From Pyrus communis (taxonomy: Eukaryota; Streptophyta; Magnoliopsida; Rosales; Rosaceae): a DNA stretch of 64,000 nucleotides. A program made the position numbers and the translations under genes. Shown here piece after piece: positions 11,075 through 22,700 of the stretch. The DNA is taken from NCBI RefSeq assembly GCF_963583255.1, contig NC_084816.1, forward strand, positions 9,315,600 through 9,379,599. Reading direction: 5' to 3'. The first letter of the stretch is position 1. The number at the start of each line of letters is the position of its first letter. Under the pieces are notes generated by a model. That model ran no database searches and was not told the origin of the DNA. It saw only the letters and a list, made by a program, of their open reading frames with translations.

Positions 11075-11885
11075 AGAAAAAGTACTACTTAACCTAGAAG
11101 CTATTAGAAAAAGGACTAGGATTTTCTCCCATCCTCTTTCCATCCCCTCTTCTCACATTCTATATTTAGTCTTTCCTTTTCTATAAAAAAAAAAATTAAT
11201 ATAAAATGTTAACGTGGCTTAACCGTGATCATTCAAATAGGAGGGGAGAGAAAGAGAGAGAATCTTACTCCATTAGAAAAGAAAGTGGATTCATTAGAAT
11301 GTAGACCCTAGTTTCGGGTGGGGTTGGTTAGCCGTTCTCCCCTTCATTTCGTTGTCTCATCTTCCTACCTTCATCTACGCTTTCCCCCTGCTCTCTATTT
11401 CGTTTTGCCCTTTTCTTTTTATCCCACTGGTGTCCCTCCTCCTTGCTCATCCATACTCCAATATGCAGTCATGCTTTACTGAGATGGTGTGTAGAGCTTC
11501 GGTGCTTGCACAGGCTCGAGTGTTCCCAACACCACCACCTTCTCTATGTCTGCCTTTGCTGGCAGTGTTGCTTGTGGATTTTCATGGACTTCTTTCTTCT
11601 GGTAGCTGGGATTCTTCTTATGGTCGCTTGATTTCTTCAATTAAGGCTGCGTACCAGGTGGTGCTTGAGGTTGGATGCTATGATCGACGAGTCGGCGTGA
11701 GGTTGGAGGCGTGGAATTGGGCGAATCATGAAATATTGTTGCAACGATGGCTACTGCTGAATTCTCGGCTTTCTTGAGTTTTTTCTGGTTTGGGCCCACG
11801 CTGTTGGTTGGGCTTTGCTTTGGTTTGCTTGGCTGGTCTATTTTGCTTGTCCATGTACTTTTGTCTTTGGACCACTGGTTGTATG
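11075..11885 (+). repeat. repeat copy 1 of an unclassified retroelement-like sequence
   Basis: This ~810-bp segment is repeated in direct orientation at 13085-13905 (shared words: GACCCTAGTTTCGG, TGGGGTTGGTTAGCCGTTCT, CAGGCTCGAGTGTTCCCAAC). This copy ends abruptly at about 11885 where a Copia-like fragment begins. An open frame of ~140 codons (11352-11777) is also present but altered in copy 2; I do not recognise it and do not consider it a gene. Confidence 0.65.
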
Positions 11886-13084
11886 GTTGGAAAGAAGACA
11901 CCCGCTTTATTTTGAGTTGAGATCTTTGCATATGACCATTTTCAATATAATATTGCTTTAGACGTTGATGTGAAATAACAACGGCAAACTTTAAATTCTT
12001 TTGTTTTTCGACTATAAAGTAATCTGAATTGTTACGGCCCCCGAGCATAATTACTTCGCCAACTTCGTCTTTTAATTCAAACAACTAAGCCAAACAGGAT
12101 TGCTCCACATCAAATTTATCTCCAATAACCATATCGATTGACATGGTTTTGCGTCTGAGCTCGTGTTTTGGTCTTGGTCGACAAATCGCCTTCTGAATCA
12201 ATTTTTGTACTTGGCTAAGAAATTTCAATTTGTTCTTCCAGGCCGACCGTATTTTCCCTTTCAGACGAAAGGATAGGTGACCTAACTTCTTCCTTGGCCA
12301 AATTGGTGATTCTTATGCTGAGACTTGATTAGGGCCGAAGTGAAAAATTGCCATGGCTTTTTAGTCCAACTACACTTCAAACAAAATTGATTTGTATGAA
12401 CGAACGTAAGGAAATTGTGTTCCTCATAAAGTGTTCCTCACAACGACTAGCGTCGTGAGATCTAGGTTCGTCGAGATTGGACTTGTTAGATTTCTAGGTT
12501 GGTTGTGGTGCGGTAGTGTTGATCGACAATAGTTGATCATAGGTAACCTTAGGTTAGATGCAGGTCAATCATGTGATTCAGCCAGCTGCGTTTGTAGATG
12601 GTAGTGCTAGGCAAAGACATAATTGGTTTCGTCAGAAAGCGATGGTCTATGGTGCACAACAATTGATTTCAATGGCAGATGGTTTAATGCGACTCAACTC
12701 CAGACTTCAACATACTCTTTTTTTTTTTCTCTGACTATGAACGACAAATAAAACCTCTAAGTATCAAACCTATTTTGATACCAAGTTGAAACTAAACGAA
12801 AGGACGAGCAAACGAAATATAACTATGAACATTATTTTATTAACGAAAAACAAATAAACGAGAATGTCGAAACGGTTACAAATTGAGGACTATTAGATTG
12901 ACTTATTTACAAGTAAATAACAAGCATACAATTTATAATACACTAAACTCTAATATCTAAACGAAAACCTAATTTGAACGGACGGGGCCCAAACCCTAAT
13001 TATTTTCCAACAATAACAACAAATATAAAACAGCAAAAATAGAAAGCTTGAAAGTACTATGTAACATTGGAAAAAAAGGAAAGA
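11886..13084 (-). mobile_element. Copia-like LTR retroelement fragment (minus orientation)
   Basis: Read on the minus strand, an LTR tail runs through 13080-12790. It is followed by a TTGGTATCAAAATAGGTT stretch (about 12765-12785) that matches an initiator-Met primer-binding site, as used by Copia elements. Then comes a leader continuing to 11886. The same sequence lies in plus orientation at about 17400-18770, so the two form arms of a large inverted repeat. The frame MFELKDEVGEVIM... (12084-11641) lies partly in this leader and partly in the adjacent repeat, and I do not treat it as a gene. Confidence 0.65.
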
Positions 13085-13975
13085 AAAAAGTATTACGTAA
13101 CCTAGAAACTACTAGAAAAAGGACTAGGATTCTCTCCCATCCTCTTTCCATCCCCTCCTCTCACATTCTCTATTTAGTCCTTCCTTTTCTATAAAAAAAA
13201 TTTAATATAAAATGTTAATGTGGCTTAACCGTGACTATTCAAATAGGAAGGGAGAGAAAGGGAGGGAAAAAAAGAGAGGATAGAATCCTACTCCATTAGA
13301 AAAGAAAGTGGATTCACTAGAATGTAGACCCTAGTTTCGGATGGGGTTGGTTAGCCGTTCTCCCCTTCCTTTCATTGTCTTATCTTCCTACCTTCAGCTG
13401 CGCTTTCCCCCTGCTCTCTATTTTGTTTTGCCCTTTTCTTCTTATCCCATTGACGTCCCTCCTCCTTGTTCATCCATACTCTAATATGCAGTCATGCTTT
13501 ACTGAGATGGTGTGTAGAAATTCGGTGCTTGCACAGGCTCGAGTGTTCCCAACACCACTACCTTCTCTATGTCTGCCTTTGCTGGTAGTGTTGCTCGTGG
13601 ATTTTTATGGACTTCTTTCTTCTGGTAGCCGGAATTCTTCTTCTGGTCTCTTGATTTCTTCAATTAAGGTTGCATACCAGGTGGTGCTTGAGGTTGGATG
13701 CTATGATCTACAAGTCGGCATGAGGTTGGAGGCGTGGAATTGGGCGAATCATGAAATATTGTTGCAACGTGGCTGCTGCTGAATTCTCAGCTTTCTTTAG
13801 TTTTTTTTTCTGGTTTGGGCCCACGCTGTTGGTTGGGCTTTGCTTTGGTTTGCTTGGCTGGTCTATTTTGCTTGTCTATGTACTTTTGTCTTTGGATCAT
13901 TGATCGTATAGTTTGTAAGTTTGTTTGCTTCTTGTGGTAATATATTTACCTTTTTACCCAAAAAAAAAAAAAAAA
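13085..13975 (+). mobile_element. repeat copy 2, with poly-A tail (retroposon-like)
   Basis: This is a second copy of the 11075-11885 repeat, but it continues through TTGTAAGTTTGTTTGCTTCT and TATATTTACC to an A-run at about 13961-13978. The tail and its position within a Copia fragment suggest retroposition of a LINE-derived or structural RNA. No reverse transcriptase is present. Confidence 0.55.
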
Positions 13976-14410
13976 AAATCCATTCCGACTTTGGAGGGGC
14001 AAAGTAATGAGAATAAAAATGTTAAGCTTAATTAATCAGTTTATATGAACATTATCAGGGTCCGACCGTCATGGGCCATGGCCCCAATTAAACTGGAGCC
14101 GGAATGACATAGCGAGTGACGTAAGAAAGCTCACTCTCAAACTCAAAGTCAAAGAAGCATCTAATATTTCTATAATATTTTTATGTATGCAATAATTTGA
14201 TTGTCACGACTCACGATTTGTTTGAAAAAGATTATTATGTGTCCAGCATATCGTGTCAAATAGTGAGGGTTTAGCACTAAACACTGTACTACTACTACAC
14301 TATGAGAATTTTTTTTAACGTTTAACATAATCATTAAAACCAGAAAGTCCCCTTTTAAAGTCAATACGAGCCTGACGGCCCACCAAATGCAGCAACGAGA
14401 CTACCTCAAT
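13976..14410. repeat. inner arm of large inverted repeat, left
   Basis: The sequence from TCCATTCCGACTTTGGAGGG through GGTCCGACCGTCATGG to CAACGAGACTACCTC is the reverse complement of about 16980-17400. Divergence is visible as scattered substitutions and short indels. No gene is contained. Confidence 0.8.
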
Positions 14411-15050
14411 CCGAAAAAATAAATTCAGGAAAAATAATGAAGATGACTTGAAAATTTTGAGTTTTAACCAAAATAACAAAAAGATATTGTAAGTGAATTA
14501 TATCAGGAGTGACTTTTTAGCAGTGTTCTAAAAAACGGTTGAGGCGGCCGCCTAGGCGGCGGTGCTCCACCTCAATTAACTCAAAATCGTTTCTTAAATC
14601 GGCAAGGTCTGTGCGGACACAGAGACGGATCTATTAAGGGACCTGGGTGGTCCCAGGACCACTCGGAAGCCCAAACTAGTGGCTGTGAGACCTTCGCAGA
14701 CCACCCAAATATAGGTATATGGTGGAGGAGAAAACAACGGCGATGGCTTCTCTGTTATGGTCTTCTGCAAAACCAGAAGGTGGAGAAGAACTGAAGAAGA
14801 CGACTAACCATTTAGTAAAACAATGTGTTTTTGCTATTGGTTTGAAAACACTTTCCTCAGCCACGTGGGAGGCTTTTTAGCCTCACCATTCTTATTAAAA
14901 AAAAAAAAAAAAACTAAAAATCACGTGGGTTGCTTTGCTGTACAGTCCACTTTATCAATTCTAGTATGTTTTCTCCTCCACCACTTAATCCTCTCATTCC
15001 TAAATTTAAGTGTTATATTTTAGTTGAAATTAATACTATAAAATATCTTG
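14411..15050. other. gene-less centre of the first inverted repeat, left part
   Basis: Around 14521-14640 there is a GTGTTCTAAAAAACGG ... GCCTAGGCGG motif, seen in widespread plant miniature elements; a related sequence lies at 37433-37807. The rest (14640-15050) holds no recognisable gene. Short frames there contain poly-A-encoded lysines and look spurious. Confidence 0.4.
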
Positions 15051-15702
15051 AATGTAAGCCTTATATGTATATTCCCATCTCTACCTAGCACGAGGCATTT
15101 TAGGAGCTCACTGGCTTCTGGTTCTATCGGAACTTCGAAGTTAAGCGAGTAGCGCGCGAGAGCAATTCCATGATAGGTGACCCACTAGGAAGTTCTTGTG
15201 TGAGTTCCTAGAAACAAAACCGTGAGGGCGTGGTTGGGGCCCAAAGCGGACAATATCGTGCTACGATGGAGTCGAGCCCGGGATGTGGTGGGGGCCTAGG
15301 CGAGAATCCACACCCCTGGGCGATATGGGATGTTACAATCCAGCCCCTTAGGGGCCCGACATCCTCTTCGGCACACTTCCGGTCAGGGATTGGCTCTAAT
15401 ACCAAATTGTTACATCCCGGCCTAGGCCCACCACATCCCCAGCCCGCTTCACTACCGTAACACAATATTGTCTGCTTTGGGCCTTGACCATGCCCTCACG
15501 GTTTTGTTTCTAGGAACTCACACGAGAACTTCCCAGTGGGTCACCCATCATGGGAGTGCTCTCGCGCGCTACTCGCTTAACTTCGAAGTTCCTATGGAAC
15601 CCGAAGCCAGTGAGCTCCCAAAAGGCCTCGTGCTAGGTAAAGATGAAAATATACATATAAGGCTTACATGATCCACTCCCCTGGGCGATGTGGGATGTTA
15701 CA
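15050..15702. mobile_element. rearranged Cassandra with LTRs in opposite orientation
   Basis: Bases 15053-15310 are a Cassandra LTR in plus orientation, missing its first ~40 bp, with the 5S-like block GGAACTTCGAAGTTAAGCGA. It abuts the end of a minus-oriented LTR (TGGGCGATATGGGATGTTAC), the interior with a primer-binding site (rev-comp TTGGTATTAGAGCC, near 15395-15410), and a full minus-oriented LTR ending at 15702. The LTRs are therefore inverted with respect to each other, unlike a normal LTR element. Confidence 0.85.
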
Positions 15703-15960
15703 TAACCGTGAACTTCGCAAGACTAGCAACCTTATCTTCAGGCTCTAGAACCCGAAGGCTGAGACATGTTCCTTTTTCAGCTGCAGTCGTGAGATTCAGA
15801 AGTCAGCAGCGCGCCCAACACAACATCAACTTATTTTACTCACCGGCCGAGCTCGACCATCGAGTTGGCACGCCCCACACACAACCAAATGATGTAGTGA
15901 ACTGTTTAATTACTCGACCTGCGCGTCACGTAGGCTTAGTAGTTTATAGGGTCAACACGT
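15703..15960 (+). mobile_element. 3' end of an LTR (gypsy-like) adjoining Cassandra
   Basis: The stretch GAACTTCGCA ... CAGAAGTCAGCA ... CGGCCGAGCT ... TAGGGTCAACA is a diverged copy of 20540-20812. Both end in AGGGTCAACA, consistent with the CA terminus of an LTR. The ~90-codon frame here is not a gene. Confidence 0.5.
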
Positions 15961-15989
15961 TAAAATGAACAGTACCGAGAGTGTTTCAT

Positions 15990-16375
15990 TAAGCCTCCCA
16001 TCAAACCTTGGACTATTCTTCTTTTGATTAAACTACAGCAATTGAATTGAAAATGAACTAAGATAAACCTCTATTATAATTTGGATTAGGCCACAAAAAT
16101 CAAGCTTATGTCAAGTGTATTTTAAAATCATATTCTCTTTTCGAATTTTAAAGATCTAAAAGCTATTATTATTATTATTTAATTTTTAGTAGATCGATAA
16201 ATTTTTAAAATCATACATACCTGACATTTTTTTTTTTTTTTTTTGAGAAAGGATAGCGTTAGTGGGTTAAATTGTTAGTTTTTAGAGGAATGAGATCAAA
16301 CCTGCACCATAGTGCATTAGCATGATTCCTTTTTGTCACTGCCGTAAAACGTCATATGCTATATAACTAACAAAT
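15990..16375 (+). repeat. dispersed ~350-bp repeat (also in the FIT palindrome arms)
   Basis: The sequence from GGACTATTCTTCTTTTGATT to GTGCATTAGCATGATT matches 29080-29420 and, inverted, 29870-30215. In all three places it lies close to a Cassandra LTR. No gene. Confidence 0.8.
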
Positions 16376-16974
16376 TTAAATCTTATATTTTTACCAATTC
16401 TGCTTTTCTTTTTGTGGTGCTATCCACACACATTTTTCACACACTCTTTGTTCATTTATGTCCTTTGATCTTCTTCAATTTCATTTGACTTGAATATGTG
16501 TTGAAGGTAAAAAGGGGTGTGTTGATAGGAACAATGCTTGGTTACTCAAGAATGAGTATGAGCTCCTAATCAAAACTCATCATTTTCGAATCACAGAGTT
16601 TTATGCTTATGATCAAAACCATTCATATTATAAATCACTCTGTAGAAATCATTTTTACAAAAATTGAATTAAAACTAAGGTTGTTTAGTTAATCTATTAT
16701 AGCAAATACATAGACGGTTCGTAATACTTTTACCAATTTCGTTCATCTGTTTTTATACAGTTCGATGACCAAACGACTTTAGTTTTAATTATTATTTTTT
16801 TCGCAAATGCGATCTTTATAGAGTGATTTATGAATATAAACAATATTAACCATAAATACGGAGTTTTATGAATCGGTAACAAAACAATTTTGAGTAAGAA
16901 CTTATCTCATATTTTGAGTACTCAAATATTATTATGTGGTAGCACCAATTTCTTTTTATTGAGAATTTATTTTT
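16376..16974. other. gene-less interval, possible MITE
   Basis: The left word TTGTGGTGCTATCCACA (about 16414) and the right word TGTGGTAGCACCAA (about 16936) are roughly inverted, suggesting a ~540-bp miniature element. No clear target duplication was found. Confidence 0.3.
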
Positions 16975-17400
16975 ACCGATTTAGGTAGTCTCGCTGCTGC
17001 ATTTGGTGGGCTGCCGAGCTCGTATTGACTTGAAACGAGGACTTTCCGGTTTTAACTATTGTGTTAAACGTTAGAAAAATGCTCATGGTGTAGTACCGTG
17101 TTTCGCGCTAAACCCTGACCATTCGACACGATGTGCTGGACACAAAATAATCTTTTTTAAACAAATCGTGAGTTGTGACAATCAAATTATTTGCATACTT
17201 AAAAATATTATAGATATATTAGATGCTTCTTTGACTTTGAGAGAGAGCTCTCTTGCGGCACTCACTATGTCATTTCGGCTCCAGATTCATTGGGGGCATG
17301 GCTCAGGACGGTCGGACCCTGATAATGTTCATATAAACTGATTAATTAAGCTTAACATTTTTATTCTCATTACCTTGCCCCTCCAAAGTCGGAATGGATT
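16975..17400. repeat. inner arm of large inverted repeat, right
   Basis: This is the reverse complement partner of 13976-14410: GGTAGTCTCGCTGCTGCATT, then GGACGGTCGGACCCTGATAA, to CCAAAGTCGGAATGGATTC. Confidence 0.8.
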
Positions 17401-18780
17401 CAAGGTTCTAGTGAATCCACTTTCTTTTCTAATAGCTTCTCGATCACGTAGTACTTTTTTTTTTCTTTTCTTTCTTTCCAATATTACGTTGTACTTTCAA
17501 GCTTTATGTTTTTGCAGTTTTATATTTGTTGTTATTGTTGGAAAATAATAAGTTTAGGGTTTGGGCCCCGTCCATTCAAATTAGGTTTTTGTTTAGAGAT
17601 CAGGGTTTAGTTTATTATAAATTGTATGTTTGTTGTTCACTTGTAAATAAGTCAATTTAATAGCCTTTACTTTATAGCCATCTAGATAGTCTCGTTTATT
17701 TGTTTTTCGTTAATAAAACAATGTTCATATTTATATTTCGTTTGATCATCCTTTCGTTTGGTTTCAACTTGGTATCAAAGCAGGTTTGATTCTTAGGGGT
17801 TTGATTCTTAAGGGTTTGATTTGCTTCGGTTTTGTTCGTATCAATTTATCTGTTTCCGTTGTTGTTTTGTCCAGTTTCGTTCTGGGAAACTTTTTTTGGT
17901 TTTTGGTTTGAGTTACCCTTTGTTTGTCGTTCATAGTCAGAGAAAGAGAAAAAGTATGTTGAAGTATGAAGCTGAGTCGCATCGAACCAACTGCCATTGA
18001 GATCAATTGTTGTGCACCACCACCTTCTGACGAAACCAATTATGTCTTTGCTTAGCACCACCATCTGTAAACGCAGCTAGTTGAATCGCATGATTGACCT
18101 GCATCTAACTTGACGTTACCTGTGATCATATGTTGTTGATCAACACTGCCGCACCACCACCAACCTAAAAATCTAACAAGTCGGTCTCGACGAACCCGGA
18201 TCTCACGATGCCAGTCGTCATGAGGAACACTTTATGAGGAGCACAATTTCCTTATGTTCTTGCATACAAATCAACTTCATTTGAAGTGTGGTTGGACTAA
18301 AAGGCAAGGAAAATTTTTCACTTTGGCCCCAATTAAGTCTTAGCATAAGAGAATTATCAATTTGGCCAAGGAAGAAGTTAGGTCACTTATTTTTTTGTTT
18401 GAAAAGGAAAATACGGTCGGCCTGGAAGAACAATTGAAATTTCTTAGCCAAGTACAAAAATTGATTTAGAAGGCGATTTGTCGACCAAGGTCGAAACACA
18501 GGCTCAGACGCAAAAACCATGTCAATCGATATGGTTATCGGAGATGAATTTGATGTGGAGCAATCTTGTTCGACTGAGTTGTTTGAATTAAAAGATGAAT
18601 TTGACGAAGTAATTATGCTCAGGGGCCATAACAATTTGGATTACTTTATAGTCGAAAACAAAAGAATTTAAAATTGCCATTGTTATTTTACATCAACGTC
18701 GAAAGCAATATTATTTTGAAAATGGTCATATGCAAAGCTCTCGACTCAGAATAAAGCATCATTGACCTCCTCTTCAGAAG
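17401..18780 (+). mobile_element. Copia-like LTR tail, primer-binding site and leader
   Basis: An LTR-like tail (17440-17768) is followed at 17769-17785 by TTGGTATCAAAGCAGG, matching an initiator-Met-tRNA primer-binding site. The leader beyond it has no intact gag. A short frame begins near 18520 (MSIDMVIGDEFDVEQS...) and is interrupted by a stop at about 18668. The segment is the inverted partner of 11886-13084. The element is incomplete: no protease, integrase or reverse transcriptase is visible. Confidence 0.65.
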
Positions 18781-19490
18781 GGGTGTTAAGGGGGAGCGAA
18801 ATATGCAGTCGCACATGGGCTCGATTTTGAAGGGTTCCCCAAAATTTTTGTCATCTAATCTAATATTTATATGTAATAATGTTCTGTATTTAAAAATTGC
18901 TTTTGTTATGTAATAATGTTCTATATTTAAAAATTGTTTTTGTTAGCACTTTAAAAATTCATTGTGCTCTCCTTATAAGCGTATTTTATTTCCTTTCTAA
19001 CACCTTAAAATGGTATTTGTTTTTCAATTTTATTATAAATAATGTTATATATTGAAGTGAAATTTTAAAGTTAGAGTTTTTTAAGGTTTTTTTCCTTGTT
19101 TGCTTGTTTAAGATTAAGTTGCTTTTGATTATTTAGTGAACATTATATTTGTAGCTCTTTTTACTTATTATTAATGACATTTGTAAACATGCAACCACTG
19201 AGTGCTAAACTTTGTTTTGATTTAAGTGATTGTTTTCTAGCGTTATACATTGTCCTACCATTTTTTTTTTTTTTAAACTATCTGAAGGAGGAGCCCCTTC
19301 ATAAATTTCATACAGGGCCTTCAAAATCTCAAAGACGACCCTGCTCCTCTTCATTATGGTTTGGCCACTTTATTTTCGTTTGTTAAAAAAAAATAATATG
19401 AGAATTTCATTTTCTTAACCATTCGGTTGTTCGACCGATGCTAAGGAAATAAGGGGGCAACAAACCGTTGTTTGAAAGAAAAATAAAACA
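18781..19490. other. gene-less interval
   Basis: AT-rich sequence with a local duplication of TATGTAATAATGTTCT (about 18871 and 18918). Nothing recognisable as a gene. The 70-codon frame at 19174-19386 has no family features. Confidence 0.4.
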
Positions 19491-19499
19491 ATTTCAATG

Positions 19500-20812
19500 G
19501 CCACCTATTTTAGTCAATAGGCCTTCATATAGGCTAGTTGGTTAATCCGGCCGAAAAGGTTCACATCTAAGTCAACCGAAAAGGCGTATAGGACGAAGCT
19601 CAAGGAAACTGGGGGGGGGGGGTGGAGGCACGTTTGAGCCTAAATTAACATTTTAGGCCGAATTAAGTCTCGGCATTCTCAACCTAGTAGTGTTAGAGTA
19701 GCCAAGTCCTAGACAAAGTAGGATTGTTTGAGAACTAAAGTGTGGCCAAGTCCCAAATAATGTGTAACTATTTGAAGATTGGGTATGGTCTTTGGATAGA
19801 AGCTCGAACTGATCATGATTGGTTTTGGATGAGATATGAAAAGATCCTCAAACAAGTTTAGGTTTAGAATCCTAGTTTAAGATGAGGACGGCGAGACTAT
19901 GTGATAGAATTTCAGCTGAGAATAATTTTGAGTATATTCAGAGAATATGTCTAGGAATTGGAATATTATCAGAATTTTATCAGTCGACTGGCTTGGGCAC
20001 CAAGAAATTTATCCTATAAATACAATAAGGTGTTCAATGTAGACAACTCATTCGACACAACAAACAACTTAAACACTCTACACGAAAACCCTCGCTTTAT
20101 GTGAAACATTCTCACACTTTTTGAGAAAACACTAACTATCCACCTCCCGTCAACACATATTCAGTTAGGACTAACAACACTATGTTAACAACCGGTAACA
20201 TATTCAATTTGGACTAATAACACTGAAGCCGTAGAATCAAGTGATCAATGAACATATTTAGTTTGAATTAACAGCACTACTTATGGTTGGTTGGTTATCT
20301 ATCCAAGTCTCGGGCGATAAAGAGTTTCTAACTTTTTCATAGAAATAGGTCATTCCATTAGCTTCCCAACGAGTTGAAGTTTTCTATGATTGGTTACTCT
20401 TAAGTGCATTTTGCAGTTTGGCATTCAGACGGTTGAACCACATTTACCATACAAACGCTTATTTCATTTGCATACTTCTGTCCTTGTAGGCTGATGTTAA
20501 TTCAACGCAATATTCTCACGAATATAGTCGAGGCAGCCAAACCTGGAGTAGGAGATCCTGAACTTCGCAGTGATCTAGACAATCTTGTCTTTAAGTTTTA
20601 GAACCCAAGATCAAGACGTATTCCTTCGTCGATCGTAATCACTAGAGTACAGAAGTCAGCAACTCACTTGACACCACCATCACTAAATCTATTCTACTCA
20701 CCCGGCCGAGCTTGGTTGCAATTTGACACGTCCGCATTCACTAGAAAGACATAGTTAGCTCATAGTTACTCGACATGCGCTTTGTTATTTTTAGGGTCAA
20801 CAGTACTGTTGA
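19500..20812 (+). mobile_element. LTR retrotransposon remnant (gypsy-like LTR)
   Basis: A core promoter-like ATCCTATAAATACAATAAGG (about 20013) is followed by CTCTACACGAAAACCCTCGC, and the segment ends TAGGGTCAACA at 20812. A diverged relative in reverse orientation lies at 36651-37432, with the same order of GGGCATCAAGGGAATT, CCTATAAATACTAGG and CTCTACACGAAACCCTC when read on the minus strand. No coding domains remain, so superfamily assignment is tentative. Confidence 0.5.
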
Positions 20813-21131
20813 AGTTATTTTAATCAATGTCACTCTTCCTTAAATTAATAATGGGGGAGGAAATGAGGCAAATTAAAAAAAAATAAAAAAATAAAAAAAT
20901 AAAAAATAATCATCTTTTGACAACGTCTACGTAAGACACTGATCAAAATGGTGAAACATTCAAAATACCATAAATTGCCCTTTAAGAAGAGTGCTGATAA
21001 ACCCACCTCAGTGTTCTATTTCCAACCCATATTATAATTTCACCCACCGTAAAAAGTTAAAAAATTAAAATACTATTTCTCCACCCACTGTTATACCTAA
21101 AATAACCTCAACTATACATTTAAATTCTTTT
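20813..21131. other. gene-less interval
   Basis: Low-complexity A-rich run (AAAATAAAAAAATAAAAAA, about 20876-20910) and AT-rich sequence. Nothing else seen. Confidence 0.4.
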
Positions 21132-21720
21132 TTAATTTTTAGTAGAATAAATATTAGCTAATAAGCCCAGCAACTTTGTTTTGCAAACCCAGCGAAAGAT
21201 ATGAAGAGCTTCCTCCCCGCGATCTTGTTTTGCAAACCAAATGATGATGTTGTTCCTTGAGACAGTGCTTCTTCTTGGCATCTGCTTGAATAACTTATAG
21301 GTGTCATCAATTAAACCACAGCTAGCATATATGTGCATGAGTACTCCCCAACTCACAACATTCATCTCACGCATACCATCAAACAACCGGCGTGCATACT
21401 CCACACCACTACCCAACTCTCTACTCGTTGCATACAAATTAACCGAACTCGTCTGAACAAACACTTTGGACCCAAACCCACTTCCCAAACCCTCCCGTGC
21501 ACATGTTCCCTTTCTCTCACCAACCTTGACCTTGCACTAATACATACGAATAGGTAAACCCATCAGCCTCTGCCTCCGAACCCATTAGCCGTTTATACAA
21601 TTTAACAGATTTTCGCGGTGTGGCCTATGATCATCTGGTTCCCCTCATTTCGACATTTTCAAAAACTTTGAGGGCGTGATCGAGACACCCAGAAGCAACG
21701 TAGAATGATAAAATCCGAAC
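21132..21720 (-). pseudogene. pentatricopeptide-repeat (PPR) protein fragment
   Basis: The minus frame 21488-21132 reads FVQTSSVNLYATSRELGSGV, ARRLFDGMREMNVVSWGVLM, HIYASCGLIDDTYKLFKQMP and then GEEALHIFRW. This is the alternation of P, L and S motifs of plant PLS-class PPR proteins, which edit organelle RNA. Upstream on the same strand (to about 21720) further PPR-like pieces (RALKVFENV-type, then LYKRLMGSEAEADGFTYSYV) appear in other frames with stops between them. Usual PLS-PPR proteins have 500-900 residues with E/DYW C-terminal domains; here only about three repeats survive and the C-terminus is lost. A degraded gene copy. Confidence 0.7.
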
Positions 21721-22048
21721 AAGAATGTAGCTTTTTTGTGTGAGTCTGTGAATTGTTATTTTTGGTGTGAATTAGGGGTGTACTTGCAAATCAATGGAAG
21801 CAAGTACTTTTTGGTTTTAGTCTTTATATGTCATTTTATAAGAGGGTAAAAAGGGCATCAAATTTTTTTATTAAAATGTGAGTGGGGAGAGAAGACATTG
21901 GGATGAAATTATCAGCTCTTCTTAAGAATTTTAAAATTACAATTGAATTAAAAGGAGTTATGATAATAGTTCAAGTCGGTAAGAAAATATTTTGCTCACC
22001 TCCTAGGGCGGGGTCAGGTTCACCCTCCAAGAGGTAATAGGGCATATG
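21721..22048. other. gene-less interval
   Basis: Unremarkable sequence; no gene, repeat or motif that I can support. Confidence 0.4.
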
Positions 22049-22700
22049 TTACTCTTCAACTGGATATCTTGGAGGATGGTAACAGGGCATAGGTTCCTTT
22101 TCAACTGGATATCTTGGAGAATAGTAATAGGATCTAGGTTCAGCCTCTAGGAGGTAATAGGGCATAGGTTTCTGTTCAACTGGATATCTTGGAGAATGGT
22201 AATAGGGCAAAGGTTCCTCTTCAACTGGATATCTTGGAGAATAGTAATAGGGCCTAGGTTCCTCAGGACATGTTGACTTCAAACTCTTAAAAAGTATTGG
22301 CTTCAAACTCATAACACGCATTGGCTTTAGGTCCAAAAAACTAGTTTTCCTGTAAGATTGACAGACTAACAGCTCGGCACTATTGTCAATTCTACTTCCA
22401 CTGACTTCCTCTTCAGACTCATCACTTGATCCACCGTCTTTGGGCTCACTGGCTTCAAAATCATCATGGCGTATTTCTTCTTCTTCTTCTTCTTCTTCTT
22501 CTTCTTCTTCTTCTTCTTCTTCTTCTTCTTCTTCTTCTTCTTCTTCTTCTTCTTCTTCTTCTTCTTCTTCTTCTTCTTCTTCTTCTTCTTCTTCTTCTTC
22601 TTCTTCTTCTTCTTCTTCTTCTTCTTCTATGACCTGAGACGAAAAATGTAGTACTTTATTAAAATTTCTTTTAATAAACTAGGAAAACTGGGAGAATTAA
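22049..22700 (-). CDS. possible exon: poly-Glu tract followed by Tyr/Pro-rich repeats
   Basis: On the minus strand a frame open from about 22692 passes through 51 GAA (Glu) codons. It continues IRHDDFEASEPKDGGSSDES, EEEVSGSRIDNSAELLVCQS and YRKTSFLDLKPMRVMSLKP, then several near-repeats of YYYSPRYPVEEEP / YYHSPRYPVE to a stop at about 22049. A CGTCTCAG sequence just before the tract could be a splice acceptor. It lies directly downstream of the TNL stop codon (23101) on the same strand, so it could be an alternative 3' exon of that gene, an independent gene piece, or a chance frame kept open by the repeat. No known domain is recognised. The internally repeated decapeptide with synonymous-looking variation favours real coding history. 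Confidence 0.35.
22475..22627 (+). repeat. (TTC)51 / (GAA)51 perfect microsatellite
   Basis: An uninterrupted run of 51 TTC triplets (153 bp). It reads as poly-Glu in one minus frame. GAA/TTC tracts of this kind can form triplex structures and expand. Confidence 0.97.

Noticed and set aside
11352..11777. 141-codon frame in the 11.1-kb repeat
   Set aside because: The second copy (13375-13782) differs in length and residues without a coding pattern, and the sequence behaves as a retroposon.
17769..17785. tRNA-Met-like match TTGGTATCAAAGCAGG
   Set aside because: A primer-binding site next to an LTR end, not a tRNA gene; no cloverleaf.
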